Notes: generated by a model from the letters alone, not told the origin. 64,000 nt of DNA from Enterobacter genomosp. O (GCF_001022965.1 NZ_LECZ01000026.1:310001-374000); one strand, 5' to 3'; shown: positions 37,718-47,447, numbered from the stretch's first letter. Program-made: numbers and translations.

Positions 37718-38437
37718 ATGGCGCGTAAAAAGAAAGAAGAGGCTCAACAAACCCGGCAGCAGCTGATTGAGGCAGCTATCGGACAGTTTGCGACGCGTGG
37801 CGTAGCCAGCACGACGCTGACGGATATCGCGGATGCCGCCAGGGTGACGCGCGGCGCGATCTACTGGCACTTCACCAGTAAATCTGAAATATTTAATGCC
37901 ATCTGGGAACAGCAATTACCGCTTCGCGACATTATTCGCGACAGGCTCTCTCTTTCCGAAAATGATGACCCGTTGTTAATGCTTCGTGAGCAATTTATTA
38001 CTGCGCTGCAGTATATTGCGCAAGAGCCTCGGCAATGCGCACTTTTGCAAATTCTGTATCATAAGTGTGAATTTAGCAGCGATATGATTTCAGAGAGTGA
38101 AATCAGAAAGCGTATTGGATTCAATTATGAGACGCTACGCGTCGCGCTGGAGGCCTGTATTTCGCGGAAAATTATTTCGTCAAAGGTGAATGTTGATCTC
38201 ACCTTGATCGTATTCCACGGTTTTTTTAGCGGAATAATTAAAAACTGGTTAATGAATAACGACAGTTTTAATCTTTATCAGCAGGCGCCAGCCCTGGTCG
38301 ATAGCATTCTGGCGACACTCCCTGTCATTCGCGTATCGCCTCATGATAATGCTTGCAGCTCCGCGCCGGGTACCATTTCCCCTCGGGCACAAAGTGCCTC
38401 TATGGTCTGCGCGCTGACCGGTTTACCTAACAGATAA
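37718..38437 (+). CDS. acrS: TetR-family repressor AcrS (EnvR)
   Basis: The 239-residue protein has a TetR helix-turn-helix at about residues 28-55 (TLTDIADAARVTRGAIYWHF) and an AcrR/AcrS-like ligand domain with ILYHKCEF. It is divergent from acrEF; E. coli AcrS represses acrAB and may act on acrEF. ATG 37718 is chosen because it follows the family start MARKKKEEAQQTRQ. The last 32 codons (from 38341) lie opposite the 3' end of the next gene and have no counterpart in the 220-residue E. coli protein, so the tail may be a junction artefact of a past insertion. Confidence 0.88.
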   Translation: MARKKKEEAQQTRQQLIEAAIGQFATRGVASTTLTDIADAARVTRGAIYWHFTSKSEIFNAIWEQQLPLRDIIRDRLSLSENDDPLLMLREQFITALQYIAQEPRQCALLQILYHKCEFSSDMISESEIRKRIGFNYETLRVALEACISRKIISSKVNVDLTLIVFHGFFSGIIKNWLMNNDSFNLYQQAPALVDSILATLPVIRVSPHDNACSSAPGTISPRAQSASMVCALTGLPNR

Positions 38438-40434
38438 CCCTGAAGGGTGTTACAGCCCAGTTCGGTCAAAAAGGTTTGCTGAGCCTCAGTTTCCACGCCC
38501 TCTGCCACGACTTTCAGGTTAAGCGTTTTTGCAAGGGCCACAATCGCGGAGACAATAGTCGCATCCTCGCTTTCCCCGCTTAACTCTTTCACAAACGCTC
38601 TGTCGATTTTCAATTCACAGGCCGGTAAGCGTTTAAGATACAGCAGGCTCGAGTACCCGGTACCAAAGTCATCAATGGAGGCTTTCACGCCCGCGTTCGT
38701 CAGCTCTGTCAGCACCCGCACGCTCTCATCCGGATTGCTCATCGCAGTGGTTTCCGTCACTTCCAGGATCAGCATTTCCGGTGGCACATGGTGAAGTGCC
38801 AGGCAGTCGAGAACCGTTTTAACCAGCGAAGGTTGTTCGAATTGCAATGTTGACAGGTTTACCGCCATTGACCAGCTTTGATGCCCCTGAAGATGCCATT
38901 CCCGCAGCTGGCGACAGGCTTCATTCATCACCCAGTTGCCAATCGGGATGATAAGCCCCGTTTTTTCCGCCAGCGGCAGGAAAAGATCCGGGGTCAGTAA
39001 TCCCTGTTTAGGATGCTGCCAGCGCAATAGCGCCTCAAATCCAAGGATAGGCCCCGCCGGGGCGTGAAATTTTGGCTGATACAGCAGGCGCAGCTCATTG
39101 CGATCGATCGCCATCCACAGATCGTTCATCAGCTGGAGATGGGTCTGTGCCAGGGTGTTCATGGAAGGCTGGAAAAAGTGGTAACCGTTCCGGCCCATAT
39201 GCTTCGTGTGGTACATCGCCGCATCGGCGTTAAACATCAGCTCGCGCTCGGTTTTGCCGTCGTGAGGATAAAGTGCAATACCGATACTGAGGGTCACCAC
39301 CAGTTCATAGGGATCGATATTGAACGGGCTATCGATCGCGCGCACCAGGGAATTGGCCAGCGAGGCCGCATCGTCCGGACCTTCTCCCTCTGCCAGCAGG
39401 ACAAACTCATCACCGCCGATGCGAGCGAGGGTAAACTGGCCTTTCAGCAGAAGCAGCAAGCGCTGCGTAACGGCGACCAGCAGTTTGTCACCGACATCAT
39501 GGCCGTAGGCGTCATTGATGGCTTTAAAACCGTCGAGATCCATGAACATCAGGGCAAAATGGGTACCTTCACGGTCGGCTTTGCTGATGGCCTGATCGAG
39601 TCTGTCTTCCAGCAGGATGCGGTTCGGCAGACGCGTTAGCGTATCCTGCAGCGCCAGCTGAGCGAGCTCCCGGTTCGCTTCTGCAAGCGACGAGGCCAGA
39701 AGGGCGGTACGTGCCTGAAGGCGGGCATCCAGCATCGACACCAGCAGGGTGATCCCAAGAATAGAGAGCGCGACGACGCTGACCAGCACCGCCAGCCAGC
39801 TTCCGTTAATGCCGTCATGATGAACCATTGTGGACATCGGAAACTGTGCGGCTTTCATCCCGGCGTAGTGCATACCGGCAATGGCAATCCCCATCGTGAT
39901 GGCGGCACCCATGCGCATCAGTACGACCTGCGCGGCTTCGTGACGCAGGCGGAAGGTCAGCCATAAGGCCGCGAGTGAAGCGGCAAGCGCAATCGCGACC
40001 GAAATAGCCACCCACAACTTGTCCCAGATAATCCCGGGCATCACTTCCAGCGCCGCCATGCCGGTGTAATGCATTGCAACAATACCGCTTCCCATCACCA
40101 GCGCGCCGGGCAGCAGCCGGCGCAAGCGCAATTGTTCACAGCTCACGAGCCATAGCGCAAACAGCGACGACCCTACGGCGATGACCATGGATAACACCGT
40201 CAGGGTAGCGTTGTAGCTCATGCTCATGGAGAGGTCCATCGCCAGCATGCCGATAAAATGCATGGCCCATACGCCAATGCCCATTGCAATTCCGCCGCCA
40301 GCCAGCCAGACGCGGGCAGCAACGCCCTGACTCCCGGCGACGCGTGCAGCCATATTCAGCGCGGTATACGCCGCAAGGATGGCAACTACGAAGGAGAGGA
40401 CTACAAGGATATGGTTGTATTGGCTAACCAGCAT
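38341..40434 (-). CDS. MHYT-GGDEF-EAL cyclic-di-GMP signalling protein
   Basis: The 697-residue protein starts with an integral MHYT sensor (about residues 1-220, seven helices; MHF, MHY and MHY motifs near 58, 122 and 188), thought to bind copper and sense oxygen, CO or NO. A GGDEF domain follows with intact GGDEF at 340-344, but the usual RxxD inhibitory site is KGQF. The EAL domain has EAL at 467-469, DDFGTGYSSL and EGVE, so phosphodiesterase activity is also predicted. It occupies the place of yhdJ next to acrS in E. coli and has no partner gene. Its 3' end overlaps acrS by 97 bases. Confidence 0.9.
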   Translation of the reverse strand: MLVSQYNHILVVLSFVVAILAAYTALNMAARVAGSQGVAARVWLAGGGIAMGIGVWAMHFIGMLAMDLSMSMSYNATLTVLSMVIAVGSSLFALWLVSCEQLRLRRLLPGALVMGSGIVAMHYTGMAALEVMPGIIWDKLWVAISVAIALAASLAALWLTFRLRHEAAQVVLMRMGAAITMGIAIAGMHYAGMKAAQFPMSTMVHHDGINGSWLAVLVSVVALSILGITLLVSMLDARLQARTALLASSLAEANRELAQLALQDTLTRLPNRILLEDRLDQAISKADREGTHFALMFMDLDGFKAINDAYGHDVGDKLLVAVTQRLLLLLKGQFTLARIGGDEFVLLAEGEGPDDAASLANSLVRAIDSPFNIDPYELVVTLSIGIALYPHDGKTERELMFNADAAMYHTKHMGRNGYHFFQPSMNTLAQTHLQLMNDLWMAIDRNELRLLYQPKFHAPAGPILGFEALLRWQHPKQGLLTPDLFLPLAEKTGLIIPIGNWVMNEACRQLREWHLQGHQSWSMAVNLSTLQFEQPSLVKTVLDCLALHHVPPEMLILEVTETTAMSNPDESVRVLTELTNAGVKASIDDFGTGYSSLLYLKRLPACELKIDRAFVKELSGESEDATIVSAIVALAKTLNLKVVAEGVETEAQQTFLTELGCNTLQGYLLGKPVSAQTIEALCARGEMVPGAELQALS

Positions 40435-40573
40435 GGTCGGTTCTACTCGAGTGTGAGGTTACGCTAGAGCGGTTGAGAAGGGCGAGACATTATCACCGTA
40501 AGGTAACGGCTCAAAGGGATTTAAATCCCCGTTTTTAGTGGGTAATAAGGGGGCGGTTTGCGCGATCGGGCGG

Positions 40574-40738
40574 TTAGTCGAGCTCTGAGCAGTTCACTAA
40601 TTTCAGCGGATTCACGGAGTTCATATTGCGACACTTATCGGTCTCGGTGCTCATCAGTTCAATCCACTGCATCAGGAGCGTATCGAAGATGAGAACGGAG
40701 ATTGCAAAGACAACCAGCCACCAGTATTTACGAATCAT
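40574..40738 (-). CDS. yhdU: Small membrane protein YhdU (DUF2556-like)
   Basis: A 54-residue product with one N-terminal membrane helix (WWLVVFAISVLIFDTLL) and a polar tail with two Cys (DKCRNMNSVNPLKLVNC). It matches remembered E. coli YhdU in plan and place, between acrS and fis. GGA lies about ten bases before the ATG. Function is unknown. Confidence 0.8.
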   Translation of the reverse strand: MIRKYWWLVVFAISVLIFDTLLMQWIELMSTETDKCRNMNSVNPLKLVNCSELD

Positions 40739-40854
40739 TGTGTCATTCCGCGAGAAGAGCGCCAGTAGAGTGGGGGAAAATATACACGAAAAGACGCGCT
40801 TTAAAAGCGGGATAAGCGAAGGTTTACAAAGCGTTGACGGAGAGGGGGGAGGAA

Positions 40855-40895
40855 ATAAAAAAGGCGCATCCCCATGCCAGGTAGCGCCTTTTTAA
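40855..40895 (-). terminator. Terminator of dusB-fis
   Basis: On the minus strand AAAAAGGCGC and GCGCCTTTTTT frame a 16-base loop that can pair internally, 23 bases after the fis stop. Confidence 0.85.
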
Positions 40896-40917
40896 ACAAG
40901 CATTTCGCTAACCGAAA

Positions 40918-41214
40918 TTAGTTCATGCCGTATTTTTTCAGTTTCTTACGCAGAGTACCACGGTTGATACCCATCATCAGCGCAGCGCGGGTTTGGTTAC
41001 CGCGGGTGTATTGCATCACCATGTCCAACAGTGGCTGTTCAACTTCAGCCAGTACCAGCTCATACAGATCATTAACATCCTGACCATTCAGTTGAGCAAA
41101 ATAGTTCTTCAGTGCCTGTTTAACCGAGTCACGCAGGGGCTTTTGAGTTACCTGATCCTGAGAGTTTACGGTAGATACGGTCAGTACGTCAGAATTTACG
41201 CGTTGTTCGAACAT
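40918..41214 (-). CDS. fis: Nucleoid-associated factor Fis
   Basis: The 98-residue sequence appears identical or nearly so to E. coli Fis. The N-terminal beta-hairpin (residues 11-26) contacts Hin/Gin recombinases, the core helices dimerise, and the C-terminal helix-turn-helix ([26 protein letters not shown]) binds bent AT-rich DNA. Fis activates rRNA and tRNA promoters such as the thrU promoter in this window, and shapes the nucleoid. It is translated from the dusB-fis message, 23 bases after dusB. Confidence 0.98.
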
Positions 41215-41237
41215 AGTTCTGTCAGCTCTTTATTTCA

Positions 41238-42203
41238 TTACGCAAGATTTTCGAAGTATGCCTCCAACGCCTCCAGCTGTACGCTGGCATCCTCTATGGC
41301 GTTGAATGTGCGCCGAAACTGGTCATCTGGAGCATGCTCCTGGAGATACCAGGAGACGTGTTTACGCGCAATTCGGTACCCTTTTGCCTGACCATAAAAG
41401 TCATGCAATTCCCGAACATGCGAGCAAAGCAAGCGCTTAACCTCTGCCAGCGGCAGCGGGGCAAGCAGCTCCCCAGTGTCCAGATAATGCTGGATTTCCC
41501 GAAAGATCCAGGGTCTTCCCTGAGCGGCACGTCCTATCATCAGAGCATCAGCTCCCGTATAGTCGAGTACAGCTCTGGCTTTAAGCGGGTCAGTTATGTC
41601 GCCATTCGCGATAATCGGAATGGAAACTTTCTGCTTAACTGCCCGAATGCTGTCGTATTCAGCTTCACCGTTGAACAAACAGGCGCGAGTGCGTCCATGA
41701 ATGGTCAGGGCCTGAATGCCACAGTCTTCGGCCAGTTGGGCAATTTCTACACAGTTACGGTGTTCCGGCGACCAACCCGTGCGAATCTTCAACGTAACAG
41801 GAACGTCCACTGCGCTGACAACCGCCGTCAGGATAGATTTCACCTGGTCGGGGTATTGCAGAAGGGCTGAACCTGCAAGCTTGCGATTCACCTTTTTGGC
41901 CGGGCACCCCATATTGATATCAATAATCTGGGCACCACTTTCCACGTTAATCCGCGCGGCATCTGCCATCTCTTCAGGCACGCTTCCGGCAATTTGCACG
42001 GTGCGAATACCTGGTTCATCAACGTGCACCATCCGAAGGCGGGATTTATCGCTTTCCCAAACCTGCGGGTTAGACGACATCATCTCGGATACGGTTAAAC
42101 CGGCTCCCATCTCATAACACAGCGTCCTGAACGGCCGGTCTGTAATACCTGCCATTGGGGCTGCGATCAGGCGATTTCTAAGCTGGTGGTGTCCGATGCG
42201 CAT
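41238..42203 (-). CDS. dusB: tRNA-dihydrouridine synthase B
   Basis: The 321-residue protein is a flavin-dependent TIM-barrel enzyme of the Dus family. The catalytic Cys lies in [12 protein letters not shown] near residue 100, and TIHGRTR and IANGDI form part of the FMN site. It reduces uridine at position 17 of tRNA. It is first in the dusB-fis operon, as in E. coli. Confidence 0.96.
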   Translation of the reverse strand: MRIGHHQLRNRLIAAPMAGITDRPFRTLCYEMGAGLTVSEMMSSNPQVWESDKSRLRMVHVDEPGIRTVQIAGSVPEEMADAARINVESGAQIIDINMGCPAKKVNRKLAGSALLQYPDQVKSILTAVVSAVDVPVTLKIRTGWSPEHRNCVEIAQLAEDCGIQALTIHGRTRACLFNGEAEYDSIRAVKQKVSIPIIANGDITDPLKARAVLDYTGADALMIGRAAQGRPWIFREIQHYLDTGELLAPLPLAEVKRLLCSHVRELHDFYGQAKGYRIARKHVSWYLQEHAPDDQFRRTFNAIEDASVQLEALEAYFENLA

Positions 42204-42242
42204 GAGTTAAGAAATGACCATACTGTGACTGCAAGGCGGCGT

Positions 42243-42271
42243 ATATTACGCATTTTTTGCACGAGATGAAA
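42243..42271 (-). promoter_or_regulatory. dusB-fis promoter
   Basis: On the minus strand TTTCAT (42266-42271) and TAATAT (42243-42248) are 17 bases apart, followed by a GC-rich discriminator. The sequence from TTTCAT to the start codon matches the growth-rate-controlled E. coli fis promoter nearly base for base as I recall it. Confidence 0.85.
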
Positions 42272-42428
42272 GGCCAAACTTTGAACAATCCACTGTTGTA
42301 GATCAAGGAATCGCCGCTCAATCTGTCCGTTCAAAATTATTCATTATTTAAATCATTATGTTATGCGGGAATGGTTATTTTATGGACGCTTACAATTTCC
42401 CGTAACTTCTCATCATTTCTGAATAAAA

Positions 42429-42478
42429 GCGTCACTGACGCGGGATAATCTGCTGTTTTTAGCAGCAGATTATCCCGC
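42429..42478 (-). terminator. Compound hairpin behind the carbonic anhydrase gene
   Basis: Perfect 16-bp arms (42440-42455 and 42463-42478) enclose a 7-base loop. Further along the minus strand GCGTCAGTGACGC (42429-42441) is followed by TTTTATT. It could end the carbonic anhydrase transcript; the overall shape is unusual for a simple terminator. Confidence 0.55.
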
Positions 42479-42533
42479 TTCTTTGCGATCTGCGTCGCAT
42501 TTTAGAACATGATCGTCATGCGAAAAATGCGTC

Positions 42534-43274
42534 TTATTCGACCACAACACGCCCATGCAGCGACTGTACCGGACGGTTATTATCGTGGTGCATGGTATGG
42601 GTGAATTTTTCGAGCTGTTCTGCAGAAACCGTCATGGGGTGCTTAAGCACAATCCATGTGACGCCTTCTGAGCACGGTGGGGTGGTCAGTGAACCGCTAA
42701 AGCGCCAGTACGTTTTATCTTTCGGCAGCAGTGTGTTCAGGTTGAGATTATCTTTGATGGAGACGTTCTGCTCGGCCAGCTGAGGCATAACGCTCCACAG
42801 TTTTTCAAGTTCCGGGTTTGCGGTCCCTTTATCGAACATGACCGCCACCACCGCCAGTTCTCCGCCGGCATTTTTATGAACCAGGTGCATTTCCATCGCA
42901 TATCTCTTGCCGTGAACGGTGTTTTCGCTCGGCGCGTGGAAATGGAACTGCTGTAACGTCCAGGTTTGCTTATCCAGAGTAAGGGTATCGCGGGTGTCAG
43001 CCGGTTCACTGGCCTGAATGGTATGGCCGTTGTTTGTCAGCGTCACGGGGCCATCAATGTAGTGCGTTTGTAGCGGGGAGAGATGGGCGTCAACGGTTGA
43101 ATCAATATTAATGGGAGACTGGTTCATTCCGTTTTGACAGGTCTTGTATGCCTCATCCAGTTCGCCCCAGTGTTCCGGTGAACTATTTCCTTCGTAGCCC
43201 CAGTGTGATGCGAATGCCGAAGCCGAGATCATGCTCAGCGTCAGCAGCGCTGCCTTGCCTGTAATGTGTTTCAT
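42534..43274 (-). CDS. cah: Periplasmic alpha-class carbonic anhydrase
   Basis: The 246-residue protein carries a signal peptide cut after ASAFA (about residue 22). Zinc ligands are the two His of QFHFH and the His of MEMHLVH; the Thr gate and LTTPPCSEGVTW segment are intact, and Cys in YKTC and PPCSE can form the usual disulfide. It interconverts CO2 and bicarbonate in the periplasm. Start 43274 has GGAAG at good distance; 43277 is also possible. It is not at this site in E. coli K-12, where dusB follows prmA directly, so it is an insertion in this lineage. A perfect palindrome lies in its promoter. Confidence 0.93.
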   Translation of the reverse strand: MKHITGKAALLTLSMISASAFASHWGYEGNSSPEHWGELDEAYKTCQNGMNQSPINIDSTVDAHLSPLQTHYIDGPVTLTNNGHTIQASEPADTRDTLTLDKQTWTLQQFHFHAPSENTVHGKRYAMEMHLVHKNAGGELAVVAVMFDKGTANPELEKLWSVMPQLAEQNVSIKDNLNLNTLLPKDKTYWRFSGSLTTPPCSEGVTWIVLKHPMTVSAEQLEKFTHTMHHDNNRPVQSLHGRVVVE

Positions 43275-43299
43275 CATATTCTTCCGGTGAATTTTTGTA

Positions 43300-43332
43300 A
43301 TACAAATCAACATGATTTGTATGGGTATATTA
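43300..43332 (-). promoter_or_regulatory. Perfect 23-bp palindrome in the carbonic anhydrase promoter
   Basis: ATACAAATCA-ACA-TGATTTGTAT (43300-43322) has flawless 10-bp arms. A possible -10 TAATAT on the minus strand lies at 43327-43332, placing the palindrome across the start of transcription, where a repressor would act. I do not recognise the regulator. Confidence 0.65.
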
Positions 43333-43402
43333 CCGAAGAATGACCGGAGGAGAGAAAATTATCAGAGGCAGAAAGGCGTGGTCAGATGACCACGCCAGAT
43401 TC

Positions 43403-44284
43403 TTATTTTTTACGACCGGTGATACGACACCACTCTTCTTTTTCCACCACCGGGTCGAGATCAAAGAGATCGGCATAAGCTTCACACACGCTATCAGCCT
43501 GGCTTGCCAGAATACCGGAAAGCCCCAGCAGACCGCCCTCAACGGGCAGCACGCTGATTAACGGAGCAAGCTCGCGCAGCGGGCCCGCCAGAATGTTGGC
43601 GACCACCACATCTGCTTTCATGGCTTCTGGCTGCGCATCCGGCAGATACAGCTCCAGACGATCGGAGACGCCGTTGCGTTCTGCGTTATCGCGGCTGGCC
43701 TGAATCGCCTGTGGATCGATATCGATCCCGATGGCTTTTGCCGCACCCAGCTTCAGGGCGGCAATCGCGAGGATCCCGGATCCACAGCCGAAGTCGATCA
43801 CCGTCTTACCGTCAAGATCCAGACCATCCAGCCACTGCAGGCACAGGGAGGTCGTTGGATGGGTGCCGGTACCAAACGCCAGGCCCGGGTCGAGCATCAC
43901 GTTAACCGCGCTTTCATCGGGAACATCGCGCCAGCTTGGGCAGATCCACAGGCGTTTGCCGAACTGCATCGGGTGGAAGTTATCCATCCACTCGCGTTCC
44001 CAGTCTTTGTCTTCAAGCTGTTCGATTTTGTGCGCAAAGCCCGCGCCCAGCAGAGGATGATTTTCCAGAATCGCGACCACTTCTTTCATGTCGGTTTCGG
44101 CATCAAACAGACCAATAACGTCGGTGTCGCCCCACAGGCGGGTTTCACCCGGCAGTGGCTCAAAGACCGGCGTGTCATGCGTGTCCTGGAAGGTGATAGA
44201 GACCGAGCCGGCCTCCATCAGCGCATCGCTCAGTTCCTCGGCGTTAGCGCCGGTTGTGTTCAGTTTTAGTTGGATCCACGGCAT
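43403..44284 (-). CDS. prmA: Ribosomal protein L11 methyltransferase
   Basis: The 293-residue protein matches E. coli PrmA. An N-terminal L11-recognition domain (to about residue 60) precedes a class I methyltransferase with [13 protein letters not shown] as the S-adenosylmethionine loop near 165 and [12 protein letters not shown] as motif IV. It trimethylates L11. It lies 11 bases after panF in the yhdT-panF-prmA operon. Confidence 0.97.
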   Translation of the reverse strand: MPWIQLKLNTTGANAEELSDALMEAGSVSITFQDTHDTPVFEPLPGETRLWGDTDVIGLFDAETDMKEVVAILENHPLLGAGFAHKIEQLEDKDWEREWMDNFHPMQFGKRLWICPSWRDVPDESAVNVMLDPGLAFGTGTHPTTSLCLQWLDGLDLDGKTVIDFGCGSGILAIAALKLGAAKAIGIDIDPQAIQASRDNAERNGVSDRLELYLPDAQPEAMKADVVVANILAGPLRELAPLISVLPVEGGLLGLSGILASQADSVCEAYADLFDLDPVVEKEEWCRITGRKK

Positions 44285-44295
44285 GGCAAAACTCT

Positions 44296-45747
44296 TTATT
44301 TATCAGAAGAAATCATAGCGGGTTGTGGCGCGGGCTGACCGAAACGGTTCCCCACCACAAACGCCAGTAAACTTAGCAGTAACGAAGGCACAATCGGATG
44401 GAAGCCCAGGTACTGAATTTTAAACGTAGCGAGAACGGCATACAGCACACCGCCGACAATCATGCCGCTCAGCGCGCCCGCAGCGTTCGCGCGTTCCCAG
44501 TAGAGCCCTAACACCAGCGGCCACAGGAAAACGGCTTCAAGGCCGCCAAACGCCAGCAGATTCAGCCAGATGATCATCTCCGGCGGGCGCCATGCGGCCA
44601 GCAGCAGCAGTGCCCCTAATACCAGCGTAATCACCGCAGACATACGCTTTAAGCGCCGTTCGTTTTCCATCTGCTCGGGATGCAAGTTCAGATAAAGATC
44701 TTTGATAATCGTAGCGGAACTTTGCAGCAGCTGAGCGTTGATTGTCGACATAATGGCAGCCATCGGCGCAGCAAGGAAAATCCCGGCAGCAAACGGTGGA
44801 AGCACTTTAACCATCAGGGTTGGGATCACCAGATCGGGCACTGTGAGGTCCGGAATCACCGCACGGCCTAATGCACCTGCCAGATGCATGCCCAGCATCA
44901 GTATCGCCACCACAATGGTCCCGATAATAATCCCGCGATGGACGGCCTTACTGTCCTTATATGAGATACACCGTACGGCGGTATGCGGCAGGCCAATGAC
45001 GCCGAAGCAGACCAGCACCCAGAAAGAGGTCATAAAGGTTGGCGAAAGGATGTCATCTGCACCCTGTGGAGCGACCAACTTCGGGTCAATCGCTTCAAGG
45101 GTTTCAACGGCGTGGCTCAGCCCCCCTGCGGCATGGACAACCCCAACCAGCAGCACGATGGTCCCGATGAGCATCACCATGCCCTGCATGGTGTCGTTCA
45201 GCACGCTGGCGCGGAATCCACCAAACGCCGTATAGAGCGCGATACTGATCCCAAAGATAAGCAGGCCTGTCTCGTACGGGATCCCTGCTGCGGTTTCCAG
45301 CAGACGGGCTCCGCCAATAAACTGCACCGTCATCGCGCCAATAAAAGCGACCAGCAGGCTTAAGCTTGCCAGCCATACCAGTAAACGGCTGCGGTACCGT
45401 GCAAACAGCATGTCGTTCAGCGTCACGGCGTTATAACGACGGGCCAGAATAGCGAATTTCTTGCCGAGTATACCCAGAGAGAGCCAGACGGCCGGAAGCT
45501 GAATCATTGCCAGCAGCACCCAGCCTAGCCCATATTTGTAGGCAGCACCGGGACCGCCAATAAATGAACTGGCACTGATATAAGTGGCTGTCAGCGTCAT
45601 CGCTAAAACGATGCCGCCCATCGAACGGCTGCCAAGAAAATATTCATTCAGGAAGGTGCCTGTTGCCCTTTTACGCATGGCATAAACGGACAAACCAAAC
45701 ACGACCAGCAAATACGCGATAAGCGGCAGAATGACTTCAAGCTGCAT
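44296..45747 (-). CDS. panF: Sodium/pantothenate symporter
   Basis: The 483-residue length equals E. coli PanF and the sequences agree closely. It is a sodium:solute symporter with about 13 helices; [29 protein letters not shown] is the family's first sodium-site region. It imports pantothenate, the substrate of CoaA (also in this window). Of the tandem ATGs, 45747 is six bases after GGAGG and is preferred. It overlaps the end of yhdT by 11 bases. Confidence 0.96.
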   Translation of the reverse strand: MQLEVILPLIAYLLVVFGLSVYAMRKRATGTFLNEYFLGSRSMGGIVLAMTLTATYISASSFIGGPGAAYKYGLGWVLLAMIQLPAVWLSLGILGKKFAILARRYNAVTLNDMLFARYRSRLLVWLASLSLLVAFIGAMTVQFIGGARLLETAAGIPYETGLLIFGISIALYTAFGGFRASVLNDTMQGMVMLIGTIVLLVGVVHAAGGLSHAVETLEAIDPKLVAPQGADDILSPTFMTSFWVLVCFGVIGLPHTAVRCISYKDSKAVHRGIIIGTIVVAILMLGMHLAGALGRAVIPDLTVPDLVIPTLMVKVLPPFAAGIFLAAPMAAIMSTINAQLLQSSATIIKDLYLNLHPEQMENERRLKRMSAVITLVLGALLLLAAWRPPEMIIWLNLLAFGGLEAVFLWPLVLGLYWERANAAGALSGMIVGGVLYAVLATFKIQYLGFHPIVPSLLLSLLAFVVGNRFGQPAPQPAMISSDK

Positions 45748-45979
45748 CATCGTCCTCCAGCGAAATATCACGATAGATGAATTTCACCATCGCCCAGCAC
45801 AGCAGGATAAACACCAGCGGAACCAGCAGACAGGCCATTTCAAACCAGTGCGGCAGGCCAGTTATGCCGATAGCGGAATCAGGTAAGTAAGCAGTTACTA
45901 ACCATGCTGCGAGATAGAGAAGGGTCAGCCACAGCGCCCAGCGCGCTTCTTTATGGGCCTGAACAAAACGTTTGTCCAT
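45737..45979 (-). CDS. yhdT: Small inner-membrane protein YhdT
   Basis: The 80-residue protein has two membrane helices (WALWLTLLYLAAWLV and FEMACLLVPLVFILLCWAM) joined by a short loop, a DUF997-type plan found next to sodium symporters. It may assist PanF; this is inferred only from the constant gene pairing and the 11-base overlap. Confidence 0.92.
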   Translation of the reverse strand: MDKRFVQAHKEARWALWLTLLYLAAWLVTAYLPDSAIGITGLPHWFEMACLLVPLVFILLCWAMVKFIYRDISLEDDDAA

Positions 45980-46042
45980 TGTTTGTCCCTTGTGGATGAA
46001 GAAAGCGGGGATTGTACATGATGAGGCTTTCCAGGCCCCAGA

Positions 46043-46074
46043 AATAAAAAAGGCCGGAAAATCCGGCCTTTTAG
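46043..46074 (-). terminator. Terminator of accBC
   Basis: On the minus strand AAAAGGCCGGA-TTT-TCCGGCCTTTTTTATTT, 14 bases after the accC stop. Confidence 0.92.
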
Positions 46075-46087
46075 CAAAGATGCTGTA

Positions 46088-47437
46088 TTACTTCTCGTTC
46101 AGACCGAGTTTTTTCTCCAGATAGTGGATGTTGGTTCCACCATTCTGGAAGTGCTCGTCACTCATGATACGCATCTGCAGATCAACGTTGGTTTTGATTC
46201 CGTCGATGATCAGCTCCTGCAGGGCGTTCTTCATGCGGGCAATCGCCACGTCACGGTTTTCGCCATAGCAGATAAGCTTGCCGATCATTGAGTCATAGTA
46301 CGGCGGTACGGTGTAACCGGCGTAGATATGAGACTCCCAGCGCACGCCAAAGCCACCCGGCGCGTGGAAACGCGTGATTTTACCCGGGCTTGGCAGGAAG
46401 GTGTTCGGGTCTTCGGCGTTGATACGGCACTCTACCGCATGGCCTTTCACCACAACTTCTTCCTGCTTGATGGACAGCGGCTGGCCCGCAGCGATGCGCA
46501 GCTGTTCTTTGATCAGGTCAACGCCGGTGATCATTTCGGTAACCGGGTGTTCAACCTGAATACGGGTGTTCATTTCAATGAAGTAGAACTCGCCGTTTTC
46601 GAACAGGAACTCGAAGGTACCCGCACCGCGATAGCCGATATCGACACACGCTTTGGAGCAACGCTCGCCGATATAGCGACGCAGTTCCGGGGTAATGCCC
46701 GGTGCTGGTGCTTCTTCGACCACTTTCTGGTGACGACGCTGCATGGAGCAGTCACGTTCTGCCAGATAGATGGCGTTACCCTGACCGTCTGCCAGCACCT
46801 GAATTTCGATGTGGCGTGGGTTTTCCAGGTATTTTTCCATGTACACCATGTCATTGCTGAAAGCGGCTTTCGCTTCAGCTTTGGTCATGGAGATGGACTG
46901 AGCCAGTTCAGCATCGCTGCGCACAACGCGCATACCGCGACCGCCGCCGCCGCCGGACGCTTTGATGATAACCGGGTAGCCAATGCGTTTAGCATGAGCA
47001 CGGTTAGCATCCATGTCGTCGGTCAGAGGGCCGTCAGAGCCTGGTACGGTTGGAACACCGGCTTTTTTCATCGCGGTGATCGCAGACACTTTGTCGCCCA
47101 TCAGGCGGATGGTGTCGGCTTTCGGGCCGATGAAGATAAAGCCAGAGCGTTCAACCTGCTCAGCAAAGTTGGCGTTCTCAGAGAGGAAGCCGTAACCCGG
47201 ATGAATTGCCACCGCGCCGGTGATTTCAGCGGCGCTGATGATAGCCGGGATGTTCAGATAGCTTTTTACGGACGGAGCCGGGCCAATACAGACCGTCTCA
47301 TCCGCCAGCAATACGTGTTTTAAATCGCGATCCGCGCTTGAGTGCACAGCGACGGTCTTGATGCCCAGTTCTTTACAGGCACGAAGAATACGCAGAGCAA
47401 TCTCGCCGCGGTTGGCGATAACAATTTTATCCAGCAT
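46088..47437 (-). CDS. accC: Acetyl-CoA carboxylase, biotin carboxylase subunit
   Basis: The 449-residue length equals E. coli AccC and divergence is slight. It is an ATP-grasp enzyme: the glycine-rich loop [12 protein letters not shown] is near residue 160, and [14 protein letters not shown] near 288 carries the Mg and catalytic residues. It carboxylates biotin on AccB using ATP and bicarbonate, the first half-reaction of fatty acid synthesis. ATG 47437 is the family start. It follows accB by ten bases. Confidence 0.98.
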   Translation of the reverse strand: MLDKIVIANRGEIALRILRACKELGIKTVAVHSSADRDLKHVLLADETVCIGPAPSVKSYLNIPAIISAAEITGAVAIHPGYGFLSENANFAEQVERSGFIFIGPKADTIRLMGDKVSAITAMKKAGVPTVPGSDGPLTDDMDANRAHAKRIGYPVIIKASGGGGGRGMRVVRSDAELAQSISMTKAEAKAAFSNDMVYMEKYLENPRHIEIQVLADGQGNAIYLAERDCSMQRRHQKVVEEAPAPGITPELRRYIGERCSKACVDIGYRGAGTFEFLFENGEFYFIEMNTRIQVEHPVTEMITGVDLIKEQLRIAAGQPLSIKQEEVVVKGHAVECRINAEDPNTFLPSPGKITRFHAPGGFGVRWESHIYAGYTVPPYYDSMIGKLICYGENRDVAIARMKNALQELIIDGIKTNVDLQMRIMSDEHFQNGGTNIHYLEKKLGLNEK

Positions 47438-47447
47438 GTTCGCCTCG

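Larger units (their letters stand above)
42204..42533. other. Region between carbonic anhydrase gene and dusB
   Basis: The 330 bases contain the dusB-fis promoter, AT-rich sequence upstream of it (42300-42430) where Fis and CRP sites would be expected, and the compound hairpin at 42429-42478. No gene is visible. Confidence 0.65.

Noticed and set aside
46328..47323. 331-codon open frame antisense to accC
   Set aside because: Phe/His/Val-rich shadow of a highly conserved gene; no family resemblance.
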